Source: Asanoa ferruginea
GTDB lineage: Bacteria; Actinomycetota; Actinomycetes; Mycobacteriales; Micromonosporaceae
NCBI RefSeq assembly: GCF_003387075.1
Contig: NZ_QUMQ01000001.1
Location: forward strand, 6,448,001 to 6,512,000
Length of the DNA stretch: 64,000 bases
Direction of reading: 5' to 3'
Below the pieces are notes generated by a model. It searched no databases, was not told the origin of the DNA, and was given only the letters and a program-made list of their open reading frames with translations. Below are positions 33,438 through 42,692 of this stretch, piece after piece. Every line of letters starts with the position of its first letter. Within the stretch, counting starts at the first letter, position 1. A program made the translations under genes and the position numbers.

Positions 33438-34570
33438 AGGCCGACCTGGTCGAGCAGCGCTTCGAGCTCGATCGGGGCGCCGCCGGCCAGGGCCGACCGG
33501 CGGACGGCCTCCATCAGGCAGAACGTCTCGATGCCCTCGACGAGGTCGGGGGAGTGGTCGGCACCCGAGGTCAGCGCCTCGGCGAAGTGCTCGAGGTAGT
33601 TGGCGAACTCCCCGTAGTGCATGCCGTGCACCTCGTTGTTGAAGTGGTAGTGCCGATACTCGTAGAGCATGTCCTCGACGACCTCGGTGCCGTCCGGCGC
33701 CGTGTGGACGTAGCGCATGTCGTGATACTGCGCCATCGAGGTGCCGCCCGATCCATAGAGGAGACACTCGATCGAGTTGCGGGCCCGGGGCAGCTCGTGC
33801 ATCCCGTAGTGGCCGAACACCCGGCCCAGCCGGCCGTCCGCGGCGACGGCGTTGACCGAGTAGATGTCGAAGGACGGCATGCCGTGTGCCCGCGCCAGCG
33901 CCGAGCGGGCGCCGACGGCCGACACCGATGCGATCGGTCCGAGATACCAGCGCAACAGGTCGAGCGGGTGGCTCAGGCCCAGGTAGACCCAGTCGGTGCC
34001 CTCGACGATCCACGGCGCCCGGTCGTAGTACCAGTCCATCCGGTGCGTGTAGTGCGCCTCGACCACCTCGACGTCGCCGACCTCACCGCGCTCGAACGCG
34101 GCCCGCTGCCGGCGGAACGACTCGAAGAACCGGGTGGACTGGCCGACCAGCAGCCGCCGCCCGGTGCGCCGGGCCGCGGCCAGCACCTCGCGGGCGGCGG
34201 CGAAGTCGTTGACGATCGGCTTGGTGCACACCACGTCCTTGCCGGCCTCGAAGGCGGCGATGATGTGCTCGGCGTGCAGGTGGTCCGGCGTGTAGACGCC
34301 GACGATCCGGACGTCGTCGCGGGCCAGCAGGTCGGCGTAGGAGCCGGTCATCGCCACGTCGGGCACCTCGGCGCCGACCTCGGCCCGGGTCGCCGCGTCG
34401 AGGTCGCAGCCGGCCACCGGCCGCACGTTGCGGGTGCGGTAAGCGGCCAGCAGCGCCGTGCGCCCCTCGTGCAGGCCGACCACCCCGAGCCCGAGCCGGT
34501 CGGCGGCCGGCACCGACTCGTCGCGGGGGTAGGAGTGCGTCCCGCGGGCGACGCGCGGGAAGTAGCTCAC
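33434..34570 (-). CDS. Gfo/Idh/MocA-family oxidoreductase, 378 aa
   Basis: Rossmann domain LGLGVVGLHEGRTALLAAY, then VYTPDHLHAEHI and the CTKPIVNDF region with the E/K-type Lys. The C-terminal domain contains DWVYLGLSHPLDLLRWYLG. A GTG start at 34570 follows GAGGAGG and overlaps the GH38-like stop (GTGA), so it is the last gene of the GH127/GH38-like/Gfo operon. A second Gfo/Idh gene paired with a GH38-type gene (compare 463-5846) suggests an oxidised or NAD-processed sugar intermediate. Confidence 0.9.
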   Translation of the reverse strand: MSYFPRVARGTHSYPRDESVPAADRLGLGVVGLHEGRTALLAAYRTRNVRPVAGCDLDAATRAEVGAEVPDVAMTGSYADLLARDDVRIVGVYTPDHLHAEHIIAAFEAGKDVVCTKPIVNDFAAAREVLAAARRTGRRLLVGQSTRFFESFRRQRAAFERGEVGDVEVVEAHYTHRMDWYYDRAPWIVEGTDWVYLGLSHPLDLLRWYLGPIASVSAVGARSALARAHGMPSFDIYSVNAVAADGRLGRVFGHYGMHELPRARNSIECLLYGSGGTSMAQYHDMRYVHTAPDGTEVVEDMLYEYRHYHFNNEVHGMHYGEFANYLEHFAEALTSGADHSPDLVEGIETFCLMEAVRRSALAGGAPIELEALLDQVGL

Positions 34571-36984
34571 GATTCCTCCTCTGTGCGGTGCACGGTGGCC
34601 CACACCTCGCGGTGGGCATCGAGGTCGCGGGGCTGCTTGCGGGCCTCGACGAGGTCGAGCACGACGGTGGTGATCTCGAACGGCCGCAGCGCGACGGTGA
34701 CCCGGGAGGTCCCGTCCACCGGCAGCGGCTCGCGCACCTCGCCGAGGGTGCTGGCCCGCCAGGCGCCGGCGACCGTGCCGTCCACCACCAGGTCGGCCAC
34801 GCCACCCACCCCGTCGAACTCGACCAACCGGACCAGCACGGGCCGGTCCAGGGTCGCGGTGGCGTGTCCGGGCAGGCCCGTGCCGGCGTACCCGGTCTCC
34901 CGGTAGACCGCGGTGACGGCCGCGCCCGGGAGGCCGTCGAGCCGGAGCAGCGCGAACGTCTCGTCGGGTTGGTCGTGGCCCGCGCGCGAGGGCCGGGCGA
35001 CCAGGACAGGGCGGGTGAACTCCTGCGCGAGCCGCCAGCGGGTGGCGGCGGTCAGGCCCCGGTGCGCGACGACCCGCATCCGGGCGTGCAGCGCCGCCGT
35101 GAACTGCTCCTCGTCCCACGGGTCGCGCATCGACAGCACGTTCCAGAATCCCGACGTGGCGCGCAGGAAGCCCTGGCTGCCGTCGTGCAGCCAGAGCAGC
35201 CCGGCACCGTCCTGGTCGAGCAGGTCGACCAGTTGCAGCCCGGTGAACGGGTCGACGACCTCCTCGAACTCCTGCGGCGAGGTCATCCAGTCACCGGTCG
35301 GGTATTTGCGCGGGTAGCGCCCGCGGCCGGTGACCGGCGTGACCGCGTAGGGCGTGTCGTGCAGCACGGTCCGCACGTCGAGGTCGGGCTCGACGAGGGT
35401 CATCAGGCTCGCGTGGTGCCGCCCGTCGGGTGGGGCCAGCGCGTCGGCGTCGAAGGACAGGTCGACGGCGTCGAGTTCCAGCGCGAGTGCCACCGTCAAC
35501 CGGATCTCGTCGCCGGCGGGAGAGCCGAGCAACACCACGACCCGATCACCATCGACGTGTACGGCAGTCGGTGCGTAACGCTGCTCGGCGCCATCCCGTT
35601 CGCAGCGCAACCCGCCGAGCCCTGCCGGCCCGTAGTCCAGTCCGTTGATCGTGGCAACCACCCCGCGCCGCCGATCGACGGTGACCGCGAAGTCGCCCCG
35701 GCGCAGCGTGATGGTGTCGCCATCGTCGTCGACCAGCACCGCCGGCACGGCCTCCCCGGCGGTGTGCACCGTCCACCCCAGCGAGGGCACTTCGACCCGG
35801 CGGCCGTCGACCACTGCTGACCGGGCCCAGCCGAGCGGGTTGACCACCACCGTCCGGCCGGCCGGGCCGGGCGTCCGCTCGGCGAGCGATGCCACGGTCC
35901 GGTCCAGCACCGCGCGGGCCAGGGCGTGGCCCCGGTCGAGGCCGGCGTAGCCGACGTGCCCGCACAGCCCTTCGCACTCGTCGTTGTCGTGGTGCTGGAA
36001 GGCCAGCAGCTCACGCCAGCCCTCCTCCAGCTCCCAGACGGGATAGACGTCCCAGTGCGGATAGGGCCGGCCGAGCCGCCCGGCGAGCACGCTCAACGAC
36101 TCGGCGGCCAGCAGCGCCTGCTCGGTCTCCCGGCTGCGCCGGTGGCCGCGGTCGCCGTTCTTGCCCAGGCTCATCCCGTGGAAGACGTCGTCCATTGTGT
36201 AGCGACGCACCGGCGCGTGTTCGCCGACCGCGTCGAGCACCTCGGAAAGGGTGCCGAACCGGATGTCGAGCCCCGGTGTGGACAGCAGCTCCTTCATCCC
36301 GTCGATCAGCAACTCGGAACGGCACATCCAGTCGGTCGACGGCAGCAGCTCGAGCCACTGCTGGATCACCGGTGCCGGCGAGTCGGCCAGCAGCGGGTGC
36401 GCCCGCAGCGCGGCGAAGTCTTCCGGCCACTGATGCAGGTTGAGCGGGCCGCGTGGGGTGCTCAGGATGCGGGTGCCGTCCAGGCCCTCCCACCGGATCG
36501 CCGGCGCGTCCTCGACCGGCACGTGCGGCGTGTGCCAGGTCCATTGGAAGAACAGCGAGGCGTAGCGGTAGCCCGTGTCGGCGAGAAGCTGCGGCAACTG
36601 CGGGTAGAAGGAGAACTCCTCCTCCCAGTAGCTGACCGGACGGACGCCGAGCAGCCGCTGGACCGCGCGGACGCCGTAGGTGAGCTGGCGGACCGCCGAC
36701 TCGCCGTGGTGGAACAGCGGGTAGGGCTGCCCGTAGCTGGCGCCGACGATCTCGACCGTGCCCTCGGCCACCGCGGCCCGCAGCGTGGCGAGGGCCTCCG
36801 GCTCCTCGGCGGCCATCCGCTCGTAGCCGACGCCGTCGAAGTTCAGGTTGCCCCGCGCGCCGGTGGCGCCGGTGAAGTCGAGCATGTCGCGCACGGAGGC
36901 GCCGAGCACGCCGTAGCCCCACAGCCACTGCATGTCGACCCAGTGGAAGTGGTTGCCGAAGGTGTACCAGACCGGCCGGCTCAC
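34567..36984 (-). CDS. Divergent GH38-like glycosidase, 805 aa
   Basis: The N-terminal domain has a GH38-like metal site, NHFHWVDMQW (residues 11-20), and HHDNDECEG in place of HHDAITGT. At the nucleophile position it reads W-E-E-E-F (E123) where GH38 has W-x-x-D-x-F-G, so the Asp is replaced by Glu. C-terminal beta domains (VVVNPLGWARSAVVDGRRVE) follow in the GH38 order. Start GTG 36984 overlaps the GH127 stop as GTGA. The fold is GH38-like; activity may differ from mannosidase because of the substitution, and assignment to a separate family is possible. Confidence 0.75.
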   Translation of the reverse strand: MSRPVWYTFGNHFHWVDMQWLWGYGVLGASVRDMLDFTGATGARGNLNFDGVGYERMAAEEPEALATLRAAVAEGTVEIVGASYGQPYPLFHHGESAVRQLTYGVRAVQRLLGVRPVSYWEEEFSFYPQLPQLLADTGYRYASLFFQWTWHTPHVPVEDAPAIRWEGLDGTRILSTPRGPLNLHQWPEDFAALRAHPLLADSPAPVIQQWLELLPSTDWMCRSELLIDGMKELLSTPGLDIRFGTLSEVLDAVGEHAPVRRYTMDDVFHGMSLGKNGDRGHRRSRETEQALLAAESLSVLAGRLGRPYPHWDVYPVWELEEGWRELLAFQHHDNDECEGLCGHVGYAGLDRGHALARAVLDRTVASLAERTPGPAGRTVVVNPLGWARSAVVDGRRVEVPSLGWTVHTAGEAVPAVLVDDDGDTITLRRGDFAVTVDRRRGVVATINGLDYGPAGLGGLRCERDGAEQRYAPTAVHVDGDRVVVLLGSPAGDEIRLTVALALELDAVDLSFDADALAPPDGRHHASLMTLVEPDLDVRTVLHDTPYAVTPVTGRGRYPRKYPTGDWMTSPQEFEEVVDPFTGLQLVDLLDQDGAGLLWLHDGSQGFLRATSGFWNVLSMRDPWDEEQFTAALHARMRVVAHRGLTAATRWRLAQEFTRPVLVARPSRAGHDQPDETFALLRLDGLPGAAVTAVYRETGYAGTGLPGHATATLDRPVLVRLVEFDGVGGVADLVVDGTVAGAWRASTLGEVREPLPVDGTSRVTVALRPFEITTVVLDLVEARKQPRDLDAHREVWATVHRTEEES

Positions 36985-38858
36985 CGGGCCGCCAGCGGAA
37001 TGAACACCCGCATCGCGCCGGGCTCGCGGTTGGCCCAGGCGTAGTAGGGGATGGCCGTGACCTGAGCCTTTGCCACGGCGACCGGTCCATTGTGGAACGG
37101 TCGATAGAGCGGCCCGTCGTCGGCACCGAGAGCTGAGGCCTCGGCGGTCAGCGTGGTGACCCCGCCGAGCAGCTCGGGCCGGTGCTCGGCGGTCCACGGC
37201 TCGGCGCCGGTCAGCCGGATGTCGGCGACCGGGGTGTCGCCCTGGTCGGCCTGCTCGACGCAGTAGACCAGCGGCCCGCGGGCCAGCGCGACGCGGTGGT
37301 GTGCGGCCGCGACCCGGGGGTGCGCCGCGAGGGCCCGCACCTCGGTGCCGAAGGTCAGCTCCACGGTGTCGCCAGGCGCCCAGGTGCGCGGCAACGCGAC
37401 CCGGGCCGCGTCGGTGGCCACGGTCACCGGTTCACCGTTGACCTTCACCGACACGTCGGCGCCGGCCCAGCCGGGCACCGGGAGGAACAGGGTGAACTCG
37501 GTGGGTGCTTCCGGCGTGACGGTCAGCCGGACCGTGCCTTCCCACGGCAGCTCCGTGGCCAGGTCGACGTGCACCGGCGTGCCGTCGGCCAGCCGCAGGT
37601 CGGCCTCGTTGCCGATGTAGAGCTGCACCCACAGCCCTTCGTCGCTGGTGGTGTAGAGGTAGCCGGGCAGCGAGGCGAGCAGCCGGGCGATGTTGGGCGG
37701 GCAGCAGGCGCAGCTGAACCACTCTTCCCGGCGGTGCCGGCCGGCGTCGGCCAGCGGGTTCTGGTAGAAGAACTCGGTGCCGGACTGGGAGAGGCCGGGC
37801 AGCACGCCGTTGTGCAGGGCCGTCTCCACGACGTCGCGATACTCCGGCTCGCCGGTCAGCAGCAGCATCCGCCAGGCCAGGAAGATGTGCGCGATCGCCG
37901 CGCAGGTCTCGTTGTAGGCCCGGTCCGGCAGCTCGTACGCGTCGCCGAACGCCTCTCCGTCCCACCGCGCGCCCACGCCTCCCGTGACGGCCGTCTTGCC
38001 GCCGGACAGGTCGGCCCAGAGCTGCTCCAGGGCGGTGCGCAGCTCCTCGTCGCCGGTCTCCAGCACCACGTCGGCCATCCCGGCGTAGAGGTAGAGCGCC
38101 CGCACCGCGTGCCCGGTCACCCGCGACTGCTTGCGGACCGGTTCGTGGTCGATCAGGTATTCGCTGCCGTCCAGCACCCCGGCGCCGCGCGAGTCGAGCT
38201 GCCAGGCGGCCAGGGTCAGCCAGCGCTCGTCGCCGGTGGTCCGGTAGAGCTCGACCAGCGCCATCTCCAGGCCGGGATGCCCACACGTGCCGGGCACCTC
38301 ACCGGGTGCGAACCGCTCGGCGATGTGGGTGCAGGCGCGCAGCGCGACGTCGAGCAGGGCGGTCTGGCCGGTGGCCCGGACGTGCGCCACGGCCGCGGCC
38401 ACCAGGTGCCCGATGCAATACATCTCGTGCCGGACCACGAGGTCGGTCCAGCGCTCGCCGACCCGGTCGACGGAGAAGTAGGTGTTGAGGTAGCCGTCGT
38501 CGTCCTGGGCGCCGGCCACCAGCTTGATCACCGAGTCGAGCCGGTCGGTCAGCTCCGGCGACGGGTCGGTGGCGAGGCTCCACGACGCCGCCTCGATCCA
38601 CTTGTAGACGTCGGAGTCGGAGTAGTAGCGGCCACTGAAGTCGCCGCCGACGCTGCCGGCCGCCCGCTGGAAGTTGCGCAGCGCACCGGTCGTCTCGCAC
38701 TGCGCGTGCTGGGCCGGGATCGTCACCTCCCGGTTGCGGCGCAGCCGGGGCGCCCAGAAGTCGTCCGTGATCCGGACGTCTCGCGGCGCGACCGGCCGGA
38801 GCCGGGCATGCCGGCTGGCGGAGGTGTCGACGACGGGTCCTGGGCGGTTTTCAGACAT
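36981..38858 (-). CDS. GH127 beta-L-arabinofuranosidase-like enzyme, 625 aa
   Basis: DUF1680/GH127 signatures: ITDDFWAPRLRRNREV at the N-terminus, YNETCAAIAH (catalytic Glu and a zinc Cys near residue 315) and CACCPPNIARLL (zinc and nucleophile Cys near 381-384). These enzymes remove beta-1,2-L-arabinofuranose from hydroxyproline-linked plant glycans. ATG 38858 (MSENRPGP), no signal peptide. It heads a three-gene operon with GH38-like and Gfo/Idh. A very long hairpin lies just upstream. Confidence 0.93.
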   Translation of the reverse strand: MSENRPGPVVDTSASRHARLRPVAPRDVRITDDFWAPRLRRNREVTIPAQHAQCETTGALRNFQRAAGSVGGDFSGRYYSDSDVYKWIEAASWSLATDPSPELTDRLDSVIKLVAGAQDDDGYLNTYFSVDRVGERWTDLVVRHEMYCIGHLVAAAVAHVRATGQTALLDVALRACTHIAERFAPGEVPGTCGHPGLEMALVELYRTTGDERWLTLAAWQLDSRGAGVLDGSEYLIDHEPVRKQSRVTGHAVRALYLYAGMADVVLETGDEELRTALEQLWADLSGGKTAVTGGVGARWDGEAFGDAYELPDRAYNETCAAIAHIFLAWRMLLLTGEPEYRDVVETALHNGVLPGLSQSGTEFFYQNPLADAGRHRREEWFSCACCPPNIARLLASLPGYLYTTSDEGLWVQLYIGNEADLRLADGTPVHVDLATELPWEGTVRLTVTPEAPTEFTLFLPVPGWAGADVSVKVNGEPVTVATDAARVALPRTWAPGDTVELTFGTEVRALAAHPRVAAAHHRVALARGPLVYCVEQADQGDTPVADIRLTGAEPWTAEHRPELLGGVTTLTAEASALGADDGPLYRPFHNGPVAVAKAQVTAIPYYAWANREPGAMRVFIPLAAR

Positions 38859-38916
38859 GCGGAAGCTCCAGCGCGGTGAGATGGCACCGGGCCCTGCGGG
38901 CCGGCGGTGATGTACT

Positions 38917-38988
38917 GGCTTTGCTCTGCACCCCTGTGGGAAGCGCCCCAGTTGGGTGGTGCTTCCTACAGGGGTGCAGAGCAAAGCC
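38917..38988. terminator. 72-bp hairpin with 28-bp arms between lacI and GH127
   Basis: Left arm 38917-38944 (GGCTTTGCTCTGCACCCCTG...), right arm 38961-38988, with one G:U-compatible mismatch. The 16-base loop itself can form CCCA/TGGG. It sits 15 bp after the LacI stop on the minus strand and 58 bp before the GH127 start. Best read as a strong terminator for lacI that insulates the GH127 operon. Its length suggests it may also be a dispersed palindromic element. Confidence 0.7.
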
Positions 38989-39002
38989 TGACGAACAGGG
39001 GG

Positions 39003-40049
39003 TCAGGCGTCGGGTACGAGCGGGCTGTCGTCGAGCCACTCGGTGCTGTCGGTGATCGGGGCGGGGCAGGAGGCGCGGATCGCCAGCGAGCAGGGCAGCC
39101 GGCGGATGCCGGGCTCGGGCGTGCCGTCGATGGCGCGCAGCAGGCTCTCGGCGGCCAGCCGGCCGAGCCGGTAGAGGTTCATGTCGACCGACGTCAGCGG
39201 CGGTCGGGTGGCCGCGGCCAGCAGGGTCCAGTTGTCGAAGCCGACCAGCGCCACGTCGTCGGGGATCCGCACGCCCTGCCCACTGAGCGCGTCGGCGACG
39301 CCGCGGCCGATCTGGTCGCTGCCGCAGAAGATGCCGTCGACCTGCCGGCCCGCCAGCAACCCCTGCGCGGCGTGGAAGCCGGTCCGCTCGGTGAACGGAC
39401 CGTAAGTGATCAGGTCGTCGGGCAGCTCCAGGCCGGCCTCGGCGAGCGCCCGCCGGGCACCCGCGATCCGCTCCCGGACGGCGAGCACCGAGACCGGGCC
39501 GGTGATGTGCGCGATCCGGCGGCAGCCCTGGCGCAGCAGTTGCCGGGCGGCCAGCCAGCCGCCGTGCTCGTCGTCGACGGTGATGCTGCTGTCGTCGGGG
39601 TTGCTCGAGGTCGTGTAGGCGTAGAGCACCGGGAACGGCAGGCTGCGCGGCAGCGGCGGGGCCGGGTCGGTGGCGCGACCGGTCACGATCAGCCCGTCGA
39701 CCCGGCGGGCCGCGAGCACGTCGAGGTAGTGCCGTTCCCGGACTGCGTCGCGCCGGGCGTCGCAGAGCAGCAGGCTCGCGGTGTCGACGGAGAGCGCGTC
39801 TTCGACTCCGCCGAGCAACGGAGGCGTGAACCGTCCGTAGCCGTCGCGGGTGAGCAGACCGACCGTGTAGGTGCGGCCGGTGGTCAGCGAACTGGCATTG
39901 CGGTTGGGCCGGAAGTCGAGATCGCGAGCGGTGTCGAGGATGCGTTGCCGGGTCTCCGGGCGCATCCGGCCCTTGCCGTTTAGGCCCTTGGAGGCGGTGG
40001 CGACGGATACGCCGGCAGCGCGGGCGATATCGCGAATCGTAGGTGCCAC
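39003..40049 (-). CDS. LacI-family transcriptional repressor, 348 aa
   Basis: The helix-turn-helix and hinge are clear: PTIRDIARAAGVSVATASKG and RPNRNASSLTTGRTYTVGLL. A periplasmic-binding-type sensor follows, with ALVGFDNWTLLAAATRPPLT in the usual C-terminal position. GTG 40049 is preceded by AAGGGGTGG. Divergent from the second ABC operon with several GGGAAAC/GTTTCCC half-sites in between, so it most likely represses that operon and itself until a sugar is bound. Confidence 0.94.
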   Translation of the reverse strand: MAPTIRDIARAAGVSVATASKGLNGKGRMRPETRQRILDTARDLDFRPNRNASSLTTGRTYTVGLLTRDGYGRFTPPLLGGVEDALSVDTASLLLCDARRDAVRERHYLDVLAARRVDGLIVTGRATDPAPPLPRSLPFPVLYAYTTSSNPDDSSITVDDEHGGWLAARQLLRQGCRRIAHITGPVSVLAVRERIAGARRALAEAGLELPDDLITYGPFTERTGFHAAQGLLAGRQVDGIFCGSDQIGRGVADALSGQGVRIPDDVALVGFDNWTLLAAATRPPLTSVDMNLYRLGRLAAESLLRAIDGTPEPGIRRLPCSLAIRASCPAPITDSTEWLDDSPLVPDA

Positions 40050-40071
40050 TAACCACCCCTTCGGGCCAGGT

Positions 40072-40255
40072 TGGGAAACCGCTTGCGCACGCTCGGCATC
40101 GGTTGGCTATCGAAAGTAGACGGGCCGGGCGAAGAAAAGCTAGGGGTCGAGGGCAACCCAATTTGGTTCACGCTGAGAAACTGGTTTCCCACAGCTAGAC
40201 CATTGACGACGTTTCCCAGTCGCGGTTACGTTCCCTGCCAAGTTTCCGGCGGAAC
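40072..40255. promoter_or_regulatory. LacI-type operator cluster
   Basis: Three palindrome-like sites share GGGAAAC/GTTTCCC half-sites: TGGGAAACCGCTTGCGCA (40072-40089), TGAGAAACTGGTTTCCCA (40175-40192, one mismatch in an 18-bp dyad) and GTTTCCGGCGGAAC (40242-40255). A free half-site GTTTCCCA lies at 40211-40218. The position between lacI and the binding-protein gene fits looping repression. Binding is inferred. Confidence 0.7.
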
Positions 40256-40291
40256 GCTGCTCTGCAACCCCATCCCCATGGCAGGAGCGAG

Positions 40292-41728
40292 ATGAACGAC
40301 AACGACATACCGCCCGCCACCCTCGGTGCGATCGCCCGTGGCACCTCGGTGAACCGACGGACGATGTTGCGCTGGGGGCTCGGCGCCGCGGCCGCGGTGA
40401 CCGCTGGCCCCCTGCTGGCCGCCTGCGGGTCCGGCGACGACGAGGTGTCGGCCGACGGCGAGGTCACGCTCAAGGTGGTCGGCTTCCAGGTGCCGCCCGA
40501 GGAGAAGGGCTCCGAGCTCGACAAGGCGTACCAGAAGTTCCTTGCCGATTTTCAGACCCAGAACCCCAAGATCAAGATTGACTCGATCCAGGCGCCGCCG
40601 AACTTCGACACCCAGATCATCGTCGACCTGGCCTCGGGCAGCGCACCGGACCTGTGGTCGCAGGACGCCTCCAGCCTGGCCCCGCTGATCCAGCGCAAGC
40701 TGCTGCTCGACATGCGCAAGGTGACCGAGCAACTGCCGTCGCTGACGACCGACCGCTTCTTCCCGCAGGTGCTCGAGATCCACAAGGGCGAGGACGGCGG
40801 CATCTACGGGCTGCCCAACGACTTCACCCCGATGGTCGTCTACTACAACCCGACGCTGTTCACCAAGGCCGGCATCCCGGTGCCGCAGGCCGGCTGGACC
40901 TGGGACGACCAACTCGCCGCCGCTCAGAAGCTCACCCTCGACAAGAACGGGCGCAACCGGCTCGACCCGGGCTTCGACGAGGCCAACGTGGTGCAGTGGG
41001 GCTACCGGCACAGCCAGTACGCCTACCAGTGGGTCTACCGGGTCTGGCAGAACGGTGGGGACGTGGTCTCGCCGGACCACACCACCGCGACCGGCTTCCT
41101 GGACGCGCCGGCGGCCATCGAGGCGATCCAGTGGTACGCAGACCTGGTGCTCAAGCACAAGGTCGCGCCGTCACCATCCACTCTGGAGAAGCTGACCAAC
41201 GCGTCGGACGCCAACGCGCTCTTCGTCGACGGCAAGTTCGCGATGTTCGACAGCGGCCACTGGTCGCTGGTCGGCCTGACCGGTGCCAAGGGCTACACGC
41301 CGGAGAAGCTGGCCGTGGTGCCGCAGCCCAAGCGGGCCACCGAGGCGACCGCGCTCTACGAGTCGAGCTTCGTGCTCCGGCACGACCTGCCCAAGGAGAA
41401 GTTCAAGGCCGCGGCGCAGTTCATCGACGCGGCCACCAGCCGCGGCTACCAGGACACCAAGGCGATCACCGGCATCGCCATCTCGGCGAACTCCGAGGCC
41501 GCCAGCGGCTCGCTGACCAGCGCCCAGGCCAAGTTCGCCAAGCTCGACAAGGTGTTCGTCGACGCCACGGCCAGCGGCCGACCCCCCTACGGCTCGAAGA
41601 TCGGTGTCTACCCGACGATCGAGAAGGCGCTCGACGGGATGATGGAGAAGATCCTCCGCGGGGAGCCCGTGCAGGCCCAGGTCGCCGAAACCATCACCGC
41701 GATCAACCGCGAGCTGGCCAAGCGATGA
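40292..41728 (+). CDS. ABC transporter sugar-binding lipoprotein with Tat-type signal, 478 aa
   Basis: The N-terminus has twin arginines (VNRRTMLRWG) before a hydrophobic stretch and a lipobox LLAAC near residue 45, so it is likely exported folded by Tat and then lipidated. The mature part is a type-1 extracellular sugar-binding fold (LWSQDASSLAPLIQRKLLLD; GIYGLPNDFTPMVVYYNP). AGGAG precedes ATG 40292. First gene of the LacI-controlled operon; the stop overlaps the next start (ATGA). Confidence 0.94.
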   Translation: MNDNDIPPATLGAIARGTSVNRRTMLRWGLGAAAAVTAGPLLAACGSGDDEVSADGEVTLKVVGFQVPPEEKGSELDKAYQKFLADFQTQNPKIKIDSIQAPPNFDTQIIVDLASGSAPDLWSQDASSLAPLIQRKLLLDMRKVTEQLPSLTTDRFFPQVLEIHKGEDGGIYGLPNDFTPMVVYYNPTLFTKAGIPVPQAGWTWDDQLAAAQKLTLDKNGRNRLDPGFDEANVVQWGYRHSQYAYQWVYRVWQNGGDVVSPDHTTATGFLDAPAAIEAIQWYADLVLKHKVAPSPSTLEKLTNASDANALFVDGKFAMFDSGHWSLVGLTGAKGYTPEKLAVVPQPKRATEATALYESSFVLRHDLPKEKFKAAAQFIDAATSRGYQDTKAITGIAISANSEAASGSLTSAQAKFAKLDKVFVDATASGRPPYGSKIGVYPTIEKALDGMMEKILRGEPVQAQVAETITAINRELAKR

Positions 41729-42681
41729 GTTCCGCCGTTCAGGCCGGCGCCGTGCTGGAAGGTCGTGCCCCCGCGGGCGACCGTCCGGCCCGGCGCCGCC
41801 GGCGCCGGCGCTCGGAACGGGTCGGCTGGCTGTTCATCCTGCCGGCCACCGCCCACCTCCTGCTGTTCGCACTGGTGCCGATCGGGTTCAGCCTCTACCT
41901 GTCGTTCCACGAGTGGACCTCGCCCAGCTTCCTCGGCGCGCCGTTCGTGGGGTTCGACAACTACATCTCGCTGTTCAGCGACGACCCGTTCTGGCACGCG
42001 ATGTGGAACACCGCCTACTACACGGTGCTGTCGGTGCCGATCGGGATGGCGGTCAGCCTCGCGCTGGCGGTCGTGGTCAACCAGAAGCTGCGCGGGATGA
42101 ACGTGTTCCGCGCCGTGTTCTTCATGCCGGTGATCACCTCCTGGGTGGCCGTCTCGGTCATCTGGATCACGCTGCTGTCGCCGGACGCGGGCCTGGTCAA
42201 CTACCTGTTCGACGTGCTGCACCTGCCCGCGCAGAACTGGCTGGACGACCCGCACGCGGCGATGTTCGCGATCGTGCTGATCAACACCTGGAAGACCGCC
42301 GGGTTCAGCATGGTGATCTGGCTGGCCGGGCTCCAGGCGGTTCCCCGCGAGCTGCTGGAGGCCGCCTCGATCGACGGCGCCGGCAAGTGGCGGCAGTTCC
42401 GCAGCGTGACGCTGCCCCTGCTGGCACCCACGACCATCTTCCTGGTCATCACCGGCGTCATCGGCGGCTTCCAGGTGTTCACCCCGATGTATGTGATCAC
42501 CGAGGGTGGCCCGCTTGGCAGCACCGACGTCGCGGTCTACCACATCTACCAGCGGGCCTTCGAGGAGTTCTCGATGGGCTACGCGTCCGCGCAAGCCTGG
42601 GTGCTGTTCGCCGTGATCTTCGTGGTCACGCTCATCCAGCTGTGGTTCATCCGCCGGCGCGGCGAGTCGAACCTGATCTGA
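41725..42681 (+). CDS. Sugar ABC transporter permease (MalF-type), 318 aa
   Basis: An Arg-rich N-tail (R-P-A-R-R-R-R-R-R-R-S-E-R) precedes six helices; EAA loop LEAASIDGAGKWRQFRSVTL. Coupled to the binding protein by ATGA. A second permease starts 11 bp downstream. It parallels the 26483 permease, but sequence differs enough that it is an independent uptake system. No ATPase gene nearby. Confidence 0.94.
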   Translation: MSSAVQAGAVLEGRAPAGDRPARRRRRRRSERVGWLFILPATAHLLLFALVPIGFSLYLSFHEWTSPSFLGAPFVGFDNYISLFSDDPFWHAMWNTAYYTVLSVPIGMAVSLALAVVVNQKLRGMNVFRAVFFMPVITSWVAVSVIWITLLSPDAGLVNYLFDVLHLPAQNWLDDPHAAMFAIVLINTWKTAGFSMVIWLAGLQAVPRELLEAASIDGAGKWRQFRSVTLPLLAPTTIFLVITGVIGGFQVFTPMYVITEGGPLGSTDVAVYHIYQRAFEEFSMGYASAQAWVLFAVIFVVTLIQLWFIRRRGESNLI

Positions 42682-42692
42682 CGGAGAGCCTG

